Source: Kitasatospora aureofaciens (GTDB lineage: Bacteria; Actinomycetota; Actinomycetes; Streptomycetales; Streptomycetaceae). From it: a DNA stretch of 64,000 nucleotides. Positions within the stretch are counted from its first letter, which is position 1, and each line of letters opens with the position of its first letter. The position numbers and the translations under genes were made by a program. Positions 49,930 to 59,065 of the stretch are shown in pieces. The notes beneath the pieces were generated by a model. The model saw only the letters and a program-made list of their open reading frames with translations. It did no database searches and had not been told where the DNA came from. The DNA lies in assembly GCF_019192735.1 (NCBI RefSeq), contig NZ_JAHTKP010000040.1:1-64000 (forward strand). The letters are read 5' to 3'.

Positions 49930-50328
49930 CCCGCAGCCCTCCGGCTCCCCCCTCCCTGCCTCAACTTTCGCTGCGCGCGGGAAACCGCGCGCAGCGAAAA
50001 ACCCCCACCCGCAAGCAGCGGTCCAAGCCGCCCGTGGCGCCCCCCGGAGCAGTGTTCGCCCAGGCTGCCAGCGATGCTGCTCGTGCCGCTCCGGGGCGTA
50101 CTGCTGCCCGGCCCGGATCCTGCGGCTGTCGCCGACTCCACGGCAACGGGGGTTGAGAGCAGGGGAGTTGGCAAGGTTGGCGGCGGGCTGTGGGGCTGGG
50201 CGGGGGGTGCCGGCCGTCGGCTCATGGTTGTCGGGCCGGGGTCGGTGGGCAGGGGCAGGGGGCGGGCCGGGTGGGTTGGTCGGGGTGGGTGGCTCCCTCA
50301 GGTGGTCGGGAGCACGTACGGTGAGGGC
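49930..50328 (+). other. Intergenic region between dacB and the metallopeptidase gene
   Basis: 399 nt without a supportable gene. It contains a dacB terminator hairpin (49966-49999). The last ~150 nt are G-rich (runs such as ggggcaggggg) and presumably hold the promoter of the downstream gene. Confidence 0.5.
49966..49999 (+). terminator. Terminator after dacB
   Basis: tttcgctgcgcgcgg (49966-49980) and ccgcgcgcagcgaaa (49985-49999) form a 15-bp perfect stem with a gaaa tetraloop, 36 nt after the stop. No plus-strand U tract follows; the stem itself ends in T/A. Confidence 0.85.
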
Positions 50329-51513
50329 ATGACGAGCGCGAGTGGCGGTGCGGACATGGTCGACTGGAATCTCGCGGTCGCAACCGCGACCAGGCTGGTG
50401 CGGCCGGGGCCGGAGGTCAGTCGGGCGGAGGCGGCGGCTGTGGTGGCCGAGCTGCGCCGGCATGCGCTGGAGGCGGAGGAGCACGTCCGGGCGTTCACCG
50501 GGATGCGGTCGACGAGTCTGGTCGCGGCCGCCGCGACGCCCGTGCTGGTGGTGGACCGGCCCGGGTGGGTGCGGGCCAATGTGGCGGGGTTCCGCACGAT
50601 CGTCCAGCCGCTGGTGGAGAAGCTGCAGGCCCGCCGGGCGAACAGTCCGACGGCGGGTGTGTTCGGCTCGGTGGGGGAGAAGGCCACCGGCATCGAGGTG
50701 GGTGCGCTGCTGGCGTTCCTGGCGTCGAAGGTGCTCGGCCAGTACGAGACCTTCGCCCCCGCGGAGCCCTCGCTGGAGGCGCCGGACAGCCCGGCCGCCC
50801 TGTTCGACAAGCCGCGTCTCGGTCCGGACGGGCCGGGCCCGGGCCGGTTGCTGCTGGTGGCGCCGAACATCGTGCACGTCGAGCGGGAGCTGGACGTCGA
50901 CCCGTCCGACTTCCGGCTCTGGGTCTGCCTGCACGAGGAGACCCACCGCACGCAGTTCACGGCGGTGCCGTGGCTGCGTGACCACATCCAGTCCGAGGTG
51001 CAGTCCTTCCTGGCCGAGACGGACGTCGACCCGGGCGCCCTGCTGGACCGGCTGCGGGACGCGGCGGGCGCGCTGGGCGGCGGACTGCCGGGGGTCGGCG
51101 GCCGGGAGCCGGCCGGCGGCACGGCGTCGACCGGGCTGCTGGAGATCGTCCAGTCGCCCGCGCAGCGCGAGATCCTGAGCCGGCTGACGGCGGTGATGTC
51201 GCTGCTGGAGGGCCACGCGGACGTGGTGATGGACGGCGTCGGCCCGGCCGTGGTGCCGACCGTGGCGGAGATCCGGGAGAAGTTCCAGCAGCGCCGGGAC
51301 CGCGGCGCGAACCGGCTGGACCTGGTGCTGCGCCGGCTGCTGGGGATGGACGCCAAGCTCCGCCAGTACCAGGACGGCGCGGTGTTCGTCCGGGGCGTGG
51401 TGGAGCAGGTCGGCATGGCGGGTTTCAACCGGGTCTGGACGTCCCCGAACACCCTGCCGACCAAGGAGGAGATCCACGACCCGGCCGCCTGGGTCGCCCG
51501 CGTCGCCCGCTGA
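50329..51513 (+). CDS. Zinc-dependent metallopeptidase, DUF2342 family
   Basis: A 394-residue protein of the DUF2342 group, found next to tilS in actinobacteria and sometimes labelled coenzyme-F420-associated. The zinc motif HEETH is in WVCLHEETHRTQFTAVPWL near residue 204, and a later Glu in LEGHADVVMD is the probable third ligand. Substrate unknown; the link to F420 is only by annotation tradition. ATG 50329 follows a GAGGG that is unusually close. tilS-hpt-ftsH follow on the same strand. Confidence 0.85.
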   Translation: MTSASGGADMVDWNLAVATATRLVRPGPEVSRAEAAAVVAELRRHALEAEEHVRAFTGMRSTSLVAAAATPVLVVDRPGWVRANVAGFRTIVQPLVEKLQARRANSPTAGVFGSVGEKATGIEVGALLAFLASKVLGQYETFAPAEPSLEAPDSPAALFDKPRLGPDGPGPGRLLLVAPNIVHVERELDVDPSDFRLWVCLHEETHRTQFTAVPWLRDHIQSEVQSFLAETDVDPGALLDRLRDAAGALGGGLPGVGGREPAGGTASTGLLEIVQSPAQREILSRLTAVMSLLEGHADVVMDGVGPAVVPTVAEIREKFQQRRDRGANRLDLVLRRLLGMDAKLRQYQDGAVFVRGVVEQVGMAGFNRVWTSPNTLPTKEEIHDPAAWVARVAR

Positions 51514-51822
51514 CCCGGGCCCGGGCCCGGGCCCGGACCGGGACCAAGGACGTGGACCCGGGCCCCGACCTGGACCGCCGCCGGTCGGCGGCGGTCAAAC
51601 CCGTTCGTACGAGTGGTCCAATCGGGCGGACCGACGGTGAAGATACGTTTCTCCATTCACCCGAACGTGGGACGGTGGTCGTACCGGTGGCGCGGGTGGC
51701 GTAGCGGGTCGCTCCTTTCTGCCACCATCTGTGAGCGCCCGGTAACACGGTGCTCACAGAGTGCGCGGTCCCTGCCGCGTCCACAGTCGTCCTGTCCCCC
51801 CTCCGCCGAGGAGTCGTCCGCC
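51514..51822 (+). other. Intergenic region before tilS with a CCCGGG repeat run
   Basis: 309 nt without a gene. It opens with a tandem run of cccggg at 51514-51536 (about four copies, self-complementary), which could form a hairpin terminator for the metallopeptidase gene. The rest must contain the tilS promoter; no clear element is seen. Confidence 0.5.
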
Positions 51823-52950
51823 GTGGGCCCACACCCCGCCGTCGCCGCGATACGCCTGGCCGTTCGCCGCACGCTCACCGACCTCGCCACCGAGGCCGGT
51901 ACCACCTTCACCGCGCCCGAGCGCGAGCCCCGCGAGCGCCCGGCCGGGGCGCCGCTGGTCGGTGCCGCCGTCGGCACCACCCTGATCGGCAACGCCGCGC
52001 GCCACCCGTCCGGTCTGCCCCGCACCCCGGCCGCGCCCGGCTCGCCGCTGGTCCTGGTCGCCGTCAGCGGCGGCGCGGACTCCATGGCGCTGGCCATCGC
52101 CGCCGCCTTCGAGGCGCCCAAGATCGGCCTGCGCGTCGGCGCCGTCACCGTCGACCACGGCCTCCAGCCAGGATCCGCCGACCGTGCCGCCCAGGTGGCC
52201 GAACGGCTGCGCTCGCTGGGCCTCGACCCCGTCGAGGCGATCCCGGTCCGGGTCGGCCGCGACGGTGGTCCGGAGGCCGCCGCCCGGGACGCCCGCTACG
52301 CCGCCCTGGACGAGGCCGCCGAGCGCCACGGCGCGATCGCGGTGCTGCTCGGCCACACCCGGGACGACCAGGCCGAGACGGTGCTGCTGGGCCTGGCCCG
52401 AGGCTCGGGTGCCCGTTCGCTGGCCGGCATGCCCGCCCAGAAGGGCCGCTACCGCCGCCCGCTGCTGGAGCTGGACCGGGCCGCGACCCGGCAGGCCTGC
52501 TCCGCGCAGGCGATCCCGGTCTGGGACGACCCGCACAACTGTGACCCCGCCTACACCCGCTCCCGGGTGCGCCACGAGGTGCTGCCGGTGCTGGAGAAGC
52601 ACCTGGGCGGCGGCGTGGTCGAGGCGCTGGCCCGTACCGCCCGGCTCTTCCGGGACGACGCCGACGCGCTCGACCAGTGGGCCTCGCTGGCCGAACGCGA
52701 CCTCCGGACGGGCGAAGGCGCCCTGGACGCCGTGAAGCTGGCCGAGCTGCCACCCGCGGTCCGCCGCCGGGTGCTGCGCCGGGCCGCGCTGCGGGCGGGC
52801 TGCCCGGCCGGCGACCTGTTCGCGCGGCACCTGGAAACCATCGACCTGCTGATCACCGGATGGCGTGGCCAGGGGCCCCTGCACCTACCCGGGGGCGTCG
52901 AGGCCACCCGCAGGTGTGGCACGCTGGTCTTTCGGCGGCAGGGCGACTGA
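51823..52950 (+). CDS. tilS: tRNA(Ile)-lysidine synthetase
   Basis: A 375-residue N-type ATP pyrophosphatase that converts C34 of tRNA-Ile(CAU) to lysidine. The PP-loop SGGADS starts at S82; VDHGLQPGSADRA, GHTRDDQAETVLLGLARGSG and NCDPAYTRSRVRHEVLP are family motifs. The N-terminus is extended by ~75 residues relative to short TilS proteins, as in other streptomycetes. GTG 51823 follows GAGGAG. hpt follows 69 nt downstream, a near-universal neighbour. Confidence 0.95.
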   Translation: MGPHPAVAAIRLAVRRTLTDLATEAGTTFTAPEREPRERPAGAPLVGAAVGTTLIGNAARHPSGLPRTPAAPGSPLVLVAVSGGADSMALAIAAAFEAPKIGLRVGAVTVDHGLQPGSADRAAQVAERLRSLGLDPVEAIPVRVGRDGGPEAAARDARYAALDEAAERHGAIAVLLGHTRDDQAETVLLGLARGSGARSLAGMPAQKGRYRRPLLELDRAATRQACSAQAIPVWDDPHNCDPAYTRSRVRHEVLPVLEKHLGGGVVEALARTARLFRDDADALDQWASLAERDLRTGEGALDAVKLAELPPAVRRRVLRRAALRAGCPAGDLFARHLETIDLLITGWRGQGPLHLPGGVEATRRCGTLVFRRQGD

Positions 52951-53019
52951 CGGGCAGGCATGCCCGGGGAGCCGGACCGCCGGCCACACAGACCCCGAAC
53001 GTTTGAGGACGTATCCCCG

Positions 53020-53574
53020 GTGGACCAGAACGACATGGGCGCTGACCTCGCGAAGGTGCTCATCAGCAAGGACGAGATCGACGCCAAGCTCCTGGAGCTG
53101 GCCGAGCGCATCGACCGGGACTACGCAGGCAAGGACCTGCTGATCGTCGGCGTCCTCAAGGGGGCCGTGATGGTCATGGCCGACCTCGCCCGGGCCCTGC
53201 ACTCGCAGGTCACCATGGACTGGATGGCCGTGTCGTCCTACGGCATGGGCACCAAGTCCTCCGGTGTGGTGCGGATCCTCAAGGACCTCGACACCGACAT
53301 CGCCGGCCGGGACGTGCTGATCGTCGAGGACATCATCGACTCCGGTCTGACGCTGTCCTGGCTGCTGGGCAACCTGGGCTCGCGCGGCCCGGCCTCGCTG
53401 GAGGTCTGTACCCTGCTGCGCAAGCCCGACGCGGCCAAGGTCGAGATCGACGTGAAGTACGTCGGCTTCGACATTCCGAACGAGTTCGTGGTGGGCTACG
53501 GCCTCGACTACGCGGAGAAGCTGCGCAACCTGCCGTTCATCGGCACCCTCGCTCCGCACGTCTACGGCGGCTGA
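53020..53574 (+). CDS. hpt: Hypoxanthine phosphoribosyltransferase
   Basis: A 184-residue salvage enzyme making IMP/GMP from hypoxanthine/guanine and PRPP. The PRPP-binding motif is VLIVEDIIDSGLTLSWLL near residue 105; SSYGMGTKSSG and VGFDIPNEFVVGYGLDY are typical. GTG 53020 follows GAGG at about 11 nt; the conserved DMGADLAKVLI starts five residues in. Lies between tilS and ftsH. Confidence 0.95.
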   Translation: MDQNDMGADLAKVLISKDEIDAKLLELAERIDRDYAGKDLLIVGVLKGAVMVMADLARALHSQVTMDWMAVSSYGMGTKSSGVVRILKDLDTDIAGRDVLIVEDIIDSGLTLSWLLGNLGSRGPASLEVCTLLRKPDAAKVEIDVKYVGFDIPNEFVVGYGLDYAEKLRNLPFIGTLAPHVYGG

Positions 53575-53799
53575 GAGCCCGTTCGGGCTACGGGCGGGAA
53601 CAGTAGGTTGTTCTCGCCCGTTGGACGGGGGGACAAAGAACAAAGCTGTGTCGCTGTGCTCCCGCCATGGGTGGGTCCGACTGCGGTACGGTCCAATAAA
53701 CCGCTCTTCACATGAGCACCGATTCGGATTGCGCCGCGGCCCACAGCCCTACGGCGCCGTTGAGTGGCAGGAGGGACGGGGCGGCAACGCCCCGCATGG

Positions 53800-55854
53800 A
53801 TGGACGTCAAGCGATACTTCCGTGCGCCGATCATGTGGATCGTGCTGGCCGTCCTCGCCGTCATCGTCTTGATGCAGGTCGTTTCGGATTCGAACGGCTA
53901 CAAGACGGTGGACACCGGTCAGGTGGTCGCGGCGATCGACGCCAAGCAGGTCAAGTCCGCGCAGATCACCACTGGTGACTCGAACACGATCAAGATTCAG
54001 CTCAAGGACGGCGCCACGCTGTCCAACGCCGGTACGGGCAAGACCCCGTCCGGCAGCAAGTTCCAGGCCTCGTACATCGGCGACCAGGGTGTCGCGATCG
54101 CCGACAAGCTGCAGGCGCAGATCAACGACAAGGACCCGAACACGCTGTCCGAGGGCTACACCATCAGCCCGGAGAAGCAGAGCACCTTCGTCAGCCTGCT
54201 GCTGTCGATGCTGCCCATCGTGATCATCGTCCTGGTCTTCCTGTTCCTGATGAACCAGATGCAGGGCGGCGGCTCGCGGGTCATGCAGTTCGGCAAGTCC
54301 AAGGCCAAGCTGCTCACCAAGGACACCCCCAAGACCACCTTCGCGGACGTCGCGGGTGCGGACGAGGCGGTCGAGGAGCTCCACGAGATCAAGGAGTTCC
54401 TGCAGGAGCCGGCCAAGTTCCAGGCCGTCGGCGCCAAGATCCCCAAGGGCGTGCTGCTCTACGGCCCGCCCGGTACCGGCAAGACCCTGCTGGCGCGTGC
54501 CGTCGCGGGCGAGGCCGGGGTGCCGTTCTACTCGATCTCCGGCTCGGACTTCGTCGAGATGTTCGTCGGTGTCGGTGCCAGCCGGGTCCGCGACCTGTTC
54601 GAGCAGGCCAAGGCGAACGCCCCGGCGATCGTCTTCGTCGACGAGATCGACGCCGTCGGCCGGCACCGCGGTGCGGGTCTCGGTGGCGGCCACGACGAGC
54701 GCGAGCAGACCCTCAACCAGCTGCTGGTCGAGATGGACGGCTTCGACGTCAAGGGCGGCGTGATCCTGATCGCGGCGACCAACCGCCCCGACATCCTGGA
54801 CCCGGCGCTGCTGCGCCCGGGCCGCTTCGACCGCCAGATCGCGGTGGAGCGCCCCGACCTCCAGGGCCGGCTGGACATCCTCAAGGTGCACCAGAAGGGC
54901 AAGCCGATCGCGCCCGACGTCGACCTGTCGGCCGTCGCCAAGCGCACCCCCGGCTTCACCGGCGCGGACCTGTCGAACGTCCTCAACGAGGCCGCGCTGC
55001 TGACCGCCCGCTCGGACAAGAAGCTGATCGACAACGGCATCCTGGACGAGGCGATCGACCGCGTCGTGGCCGGTCCGCAGAAGCGCACGCGGATCATGTC
55101 CGACAAGGAGAAGAAGATCACCGCGTACCACGAGGGCGGTCACGCCCTGGTTGCGGCGGCCTGCCAGTACAGCGACCCGGTGCACAAGATCACCATCCTG
55201 TCCCGCGGCCGGGCCCTCGGCTACACGATGGTGCTGCCGGACGAGGACAAGTACTCCACCACCCGCAACGAGATGCTCGACCAGCTGGCCTACATGCTGG
55301 GCGGGCGCGCGGCGGAGGAGCTGGTCTTCCACGACCCGACCACCGGTGCCTCGAACGACATCGAGAAGGCCACCGCGACGGCCCGGGCCATGGTCACCCA
55401 GTACGGCATGACCGAGCGCCTCGGCGCGATCAAGTTCGGCAGCGACAACTCGGAGCCGTTCCTGGGCCGTGAGATGGGCCACCAGCGCGACTACTCGGAA
55501 GAGGTCGCCGGGCTGGTCGACGAAGAGGTCAAGAAGCTCATCGAGGCCGCGCACAACGAGGCCTGGGAGATCCTGGTCGAGAACCGTGACGTGCTCGACA
55601 ACCTGGTTCTGGAGCTCCTGGAGAAGGAGACCCTGAACAAGGAGCAGATCGCCGAGATCTTCGCCCCGATCGTCAAGCGTCCGACCCGGCCGGCCTGGAC
55701 GGGCTCGTCCCGCCGTACGCCGTCCACCCGGCCGCCGGTGCAGTCGCCGAAGGAGCTGGCGCTCACCAACGGCTCCGCCGTCGGCGACACCGTTCCGGTC
55801 GACGTCGTGAAGCTCCCGCCGCTGCCGGCCGTGGAGCCGCCGACCGAGGGCTGA
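53800..55854 (+). CDS. ftsH: ATP-dependent zinc metalloprotease FtsH
   Basis: A 684-residue membrane AAA protease. Two membrane segments (about 12-28 and 135-155) flank the extracytoplasmic domain; then Walker A GPPGTGKT, Walker B IVFVDEIDA, the second region of homology RPDILDPALLRPGRFDR and zinc motif AYHEGGHALVAAA (HEGGH). The C-terminal Pro/Thr tail is usual for streptomycetes. ATG 53800 gives the family N-terminus MDVKRYFRAP; GTG 53764 is in frame but the AGGAGG at 53769 lies inside that extension. folE follows after a large hairpin. Confidence 0.95.
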   Translation: MDVKRYFRAPIMWIVLAVLAVIVLMQVVSDSNGYKTVDTGQVVAAIDAKQVKSAQITTGDSNTIKIQLKDGATLSNAGTGKTPSGSKFQASYIGDQGVAIADKLQAQINDKDPNTLSEGYTISPEKQSTFVSLLLSMLPIVIIVLVFLFLMNQMQGGGSRVMQFGKSKAKLLTKDTPKTTFADVAGADEAVEELHEIKEFLQEPAKFQAVGAKIPKGVLLYGPPGTGKTLLARAVAGEAGVPFYSISGSDFVEMFVGVGASRVRDLFEQAKANAPAIVFVDEIDAVGRHRGAGLGGGHDEREQTLNQLLVEMDGFDVKGGVILIAATNRPDILDPALLRPGRFDRQIAVERPDLQGRLDILKVHQKGKPIAPDVDLSAVAKRTPGFTGADLSNVLNEAALLTARSDKKLIDNGILDEAIDRVVAGPQKRTRIMSDKEKKITAYHEGGHALVAAACQYSDPVHKITILSRGRALGYTMVLPDEDKYSTTRNEMLDQLAYMLGGRAAEELVFHDPTTGASNDIEKATATARAMVTQYGMTERLGAIKFGSDNSEPFLGREMGHQRDYSEEVAGLVDEEVKKLIEAAHNEAWEILVENRDVLDNLVLELLEKETLNKEQIAEIFAPIVKRPTRPAWTGSSRRTPSTRPPVQSPKELALTNGSAVGDTVPVDVVKLPPLPAVEPPTEG

Positions 55855-55887
55855 TCCCGGGCCTCAGGACGGGCCTCAGGACGGAAT

Positions 55888-55931
55888 GGATGCCGCGTCA
55901 CCAGGGTTTGTACCCTGGAGGCGCGGCATCC
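55888..55931 (+). terminator. Two-tier hairpin between ftsH and folE
   Basis: Outer stem ggatgccgcg (55888-55897) / cgcggcatcc (55922-55931) encloses an inner stem ccagggt (55901-55907) / accctgg (55912-55918). It sits 33 nt after ftsH and 43 nt before folE. It could terminate ftsH or act as an element in the folE leader. Confidence 0.65.
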
Positions 55932-55974
55932 GTGCTGTTCGCAACGTCGTTCCCCCTGAGTAAGCGAGGCCCGC

Positions 55975-56580
55975 ATGATCGACCCGGTGACGCTCGACGG
56001 TCCGCCCGCCGTCGGGATCTTCGACCAGAAGCGGGCCGAGAACGCCATCCGCGAGCTGCTGCTCGCCGTGGGTGAGGACCCGGACCGCGAGGGCCTGCTG
56101 GAGACCCCGGCCCGGGTCGCGCGTGCGTACAAGGAGATATTCGCGGGCCTCTGGCAGGAGCCGGAGGACGTCCTGACGACCACATTCGACCTCGGGCACG
56201 ACGAGATGGTGCTCGTGAAGGACATCGAGCTGACGTCCGTCTGCGAGCACCACCTGGTGCCGTTCCGCGGCGTGGCGCACGTCGGGTACATCCCGTCCAC
56301 CAGCGGCAAGATCACCGGCCTGTCCAAGCTGGCCCGGCTGGTCGACGTCTACGCCCGCCGGCCGCAGGTGCAGGAGCGGCTGACCAGCCAGGTCGCCGAC
56401 GCGCTGATGCGGATCCTGGAGCCGCGCGGCGCGATCGTGGTCGTCGAGTGCGAGCACATGTGCATGTCGATGCGCGGGATCCGCAAGCCGGGCGCCAAGA
56501 CCATCACGTCCTGCGTGCGCGGGCAGCTGCGCGACCCGGCCACCCGGGCCGAGGCGATGAGCCTCATCATCGGGCGATAG
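55975..56580 (+). CDS. folE: GTP cyclohydrolase I
   Basis: A 201-residue enzyme opening GTP to 7,8-dihydroneopterin triphosphate, first step of folate synthesis. Zinc ligands are Cys in TSVCEHHLVPF and Cys/His in ECEHMCMSMRGI; GKITGLSKLARLVD and RKPGAKTITSCVRG are family segments. ATG 55975 is usual. The remaining folate genes folP, folB and folK lie 4-7 kb downstream on the same strand. Confidence 0.96.
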   Translation: MIDPVTLDGPPAVGIFDQKRAENAIRELLLAVGEDPDREGLLETPARVARAYKEIFAGLWQEPEDVLTTTFDLGHDEMVLVKDIELTSVCEHHLVPFRGVAHVGYIPSTSGKITGLSKLARLVDVYARRPQVQERLTSQVADALMRILEPRGAIVVVECEHMCMSMRGIRKPGAKTITSCVRGQLRDPATRAEAMSLIIGR

Positions 56581-56606
56581 GGGCATCGGCCGCCGAGGGG
56601 GCCGCT

Positions 56607-57395
56607 TCAGAGCACCTTGTGCTCGACGTGCGGCGGGGCCGGGGTGCCCAGCGCGTTGCGGCGCTCGGGCATCCGCAGCGTCACCATCCGCCGCCAGCCG
56701 AACGCGCGGTCGTACAGGTAGAGGGCGTGCACCCCGAGGGTGATGAGTGCCACCTGCCAGCGCGGCCAGCGGAGGATCTTCGCCATCCGGGATGTCACCG
56801 CGAGGCCGACGTCCCGGTGGGTGCGGATCTCGCCGCGGGCGCTGGTCTCCAGGGTGTGCCGGATGTACGGGCCGTGGCCCTCGGCCCGCAGCCGCAGCAG
56901 CTCCTCGTGGCAGTAGGCGAGGTGGTTGTCCTCGTCGGCGGAGATCATCCGCATCGCCCGGCCGAGGTCGGGGTTGTCCCCGTACACCTTGACCAGCTGG
57001 CGCATCTGCTCGGCGGCGCGCTGCTCGGTGACCCGGCTGTGCGCGAGGTAGGTGATGATCTCGCGGTCGGTCAGCGGGACGTCGCTGTTCAGCCGTTCGT
57101 GGGACAGGCCGACGCCCTGGGCCTCCAGCAGCATGCAGTAGTCGGCCTCGGTGGGGACGTCGACCTTGGGCAGGCCGCGCTTGTTCAGCAGTTGGGTGAA
57201 GATCCGGCCGTGCTTTCGCTCGTCGGCGCCGTGCCGGGCGACCTTCGGGGCGAGGACCGGGTCCCGGGTGAGTACGGTGATCCGCTCGTTCTCCCAGCCG
57301 CCCTGGTCCTCGCCGCCGGCCGCGATGCTGCAGAACAGCTGGTAGGCCTGGTCGTTCCGGTAGATCTCGGTGAAGAGCGAGCGGGTGCTCAGCAC
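56607..57395 (-). CDS. Ferritin-like domain protein
   Basis: A 262-residue protein with a four-helix diiron-type core: ENERITVLTRDPVLAPKVARHGADERKHGRIFTQLL and MRMISADEDNHLAYCHEELLRL carry E/ExxH-like ligands (ADERKH, ADEDNH). A C-terminal hydrophobic region (WPRWQVALITLGVHALYLYDRAF) could contact the membrane. Function unknown; it may bind iron or oxidise a substrate. GTG 57395 follows AGGAGG. Convergent with folE. Confidence 0.8.
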   Translation of the reverse strand: MLSTRSLFTEIYRNDQAYQLFCSIAAGGEDQGGWENERITVLTRDPVLAPKVARHGADERKHGRIFTQLLNKRGLPKVDVPTEADYCMLLEAQGVGLSHERLNSDVPLTDREIITYLAHSRVTEQRAAEQMRQLVKVYGDNPDLGRAMRMISADEDNHLAYCHEELLRLRAEGHGPYIRHTLETSARGEIRTHRDVGLAVTSRMAKILRWPRWQVALITLGVHALYLYDRAFGWRRMVTLRMPERRNALGTPAPPHVEHKVL

Positions 57396-57511
57396 GGCGC
57401 CTCCTGCGCGGATCCGGGGCGGCGCCCGCCAGGGAGTCGGACGGGCGGCCGCGATACGTTCCCCCGAGCCGCCGGCCGGGGCGGGGACCGGCGGGTAATC
57501 ACTCGCACGCG

Positions 57512-58666
57512 CTATCCGAGGTGCGTGCCCGCCCATTCGAGCGAGGCCGGGAGCTCCCGGACCCAGCTGTCGAAGTTGTGGCCGCCGTCGTCGAGGTAGA
57601 GCGAATCGACCTTGAACTGCGGGTTGGCCGCCGCGGCCTGCTCGGCCTGCTCGACGAACTGGGCGGTCTGCGGGTAGTCCGGCTCCTTGCGGGTGGAGAC
57701 CACCAGCATCGACAGGGCCGGCGCCGGGAGGTTCTGCAGCCGCCAGGCGAGGTCGCTCTGCTGCGCCAGCGCTTTGTCGCCGCCGAACAGGCTGCCGCCG
57801 GTGAACTGGTCCTCGTGCACGTTGAAGTCGCCGTGCAGGCCCACCGAGGTCCCGTAGACGCCGGGGAAGCGCATCGCCAGCCGCATCGCGCAGCTGCCGC
57901 CGGTCGAGTAGCCGAAGACGCCCCAGGAGGCGGGTGAGCGGCCGATCCGGTAGGTGGTGCGCAGGGCCTCGGGGAGGTCCTTGACGAACCAGGACTCGGC
58001 GTGCGGGCCGCCGGGGACGTCCACGCACTCGGTGTTGCGCGGCGGGGCGACCGTCGGCCGGGTCAGCACCACGATGGTCGGCGGCATCTTGCCGTTCTTC
58101 TGCAGGTCCGCCGCGGTCTGGACGACCGGCAGCTCCTTCACCAGGTTGAGCGTCGTGCCGGGGAAGCCGGAGATGGTCACCAGCACCGGGAAGCGGACCA
58201 GGGCGAACTTCGGGTCGAAGTACTCCGGCGGCAGGTAGACGAACATCTGGTCGGACAGGCCGGTCTCCTTGCCGGTCACCCGGACCGACTCGACCTTGCC
58301 GGCCTCCTCGGGCGGGCCCTTGGGCAGGTCGTGGATGGTCTCCAGGCCGCCCTCGTTGGTGGGCTGGATCAGCGCGTCGGAGACCGGGGTGCCGCCCTTG
58401 TGGTTCTCGTTGCTGGTCAGCGTGAGCTTGGCGCCGCCGGGGTTGAGGAGGTCGTCCCAGGAGGTGTAGAACCCGAAGGAGTTGTTCACCGACAGCGCCA
58501 GCACGGCCAGGACCGAGGCCTGAGTGACCGTCAGCAGGCCGATCCGGCCGAGGACCGGCAGCGGGCGCTGCCTCGCGAGCCGGGGCCAGATCCAGAGGGT
58601 GGTGATGAGAGCCGCAGCGCCGAGTGCGAGCAGCGAGTTCACCAGCGCGTCGCTGGTCAGTTCCAT
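57512..58666 (-). CDS. Exported alpha/beta-hydrolase esterase (antigen 85-like)
   Basis: A 384-residue putative esterase. Two or three membrane segments at the N-terminus (about 10-28 and 40-62) anchor an extracellular esterase D/antigen-85-like domain: YLPPEYFDPKFALVRFPVLVTISGFPG.., nucleophile Ser in GVFGYSTGGSCAM near residue 240, His in YLDDGGHNFDSW. Substrate unknown. ATG 58666 is preferred over 58708 because of GGAAGG 9 nt upstream. Divergent from the MprF-like gene. Confidence 0.85.
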   Translation of the reverse strand: MELTSDALVNSLLALGAAALITTLWIWPRLARQRPLPVLGRIGLLTVTQASVLAVLALSVNNSFGFYTSWDDLLNPGGAKLTLTSNENHKGGTPVSDALIQPTNEGGLETIHDLPKGPPEEAGKVESVRVTGKETGLSDQMFVYLPPEYFDPKFALVRFPVLVTISGFPGTTLNLVKELPVVQTAADLQKNGKMPPTIVVLTRPTVAPPRNTECVDVPGGPHAESWFVKDLPEALRTTYRIGRSPASWGVFGYSTGGSCAMRLAMRFPGVYGTSVGLHGDFNVHEDQFTGGSLFGGDKALAQQSDLAWRLQNLPAPALSMLVVSTRKEPDYPQTAQFVEQAEQAAAANPQFKVDSLYLDDGGHNFDSWVRELPASLEWAGTHLG

Positions 58667-58972
58667 GCCGTCGGCCTTCCGGTGGGACCCTGTCGGTGCA
58701 CGCTTCATCGTCTGGCGGTCCGTCAGCCCGGGCCACCGCGGCTAGGCTGTCCGGGCGCCGGGGCAGGTCGGGAGGCCGGGGGTGATCGCAGGCAACCGGC
58801 GCCCTAGAATGCGGCGTCCACCGTACGTAATGCGTCCCGGAGGGCTTCGCCGCGCCACGCGGCGCCGGCCCCCGGCTCCCGCCCCCGGCTCAACCCGCAG
58901 CGCGCTCTCGGCACCGGTTTACCGTCCGTTTCCGGTTGCTTTGTGTGCGCATTGCCTGATGAAGGAATAGGC
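58667..58972. other. Divergent intergenic region between the esterase and MprF-like genes
   Basis: 306 nt with promoters for both directions and no conserved gene. TTGCTTTGTGTGCGCATTG at about 58936-58954 is relatively AT-rich and may be part of the plus-strand promoter. A possible leader peptide starts at 58973. Confidence 0.45.
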
Positions 58973-59065
58973 ATGAAGGTCCATCACGCGTGCTCCCCCG
59001 GAGTGACCGGACAGCGCCCCGCAGCCTCTACGCTGAGCTTCCATGAGCGTTCCCGTGTCCGTTGA
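58973..59065 (+). CDS. Possible 30-residue leader peptide overlapping the MprF-like gene
   Basis: MKVHHACSPGVTGQRPAAST.. starts 7 nt after a good AAGGA, the best ribosome binding site in the area, and stops at 59065, 23 nt inside the MprF-like gene in another frame. The MprF-like ATG itself has only a weak site, so translation could be coupled. No similarity to known proteins; may be chance. Confidence 0.35.
   Translation: MKVHHACSPGVTGQRPAASTLSFHERSRVR

Noticed and set aside
51514..51536. CCCGGG run as a CRISPR or recombination repeat
   Set aside because: It is a single short homopolymer-like tandem run without spacers; a terminator or chance GC repeat is simpler.
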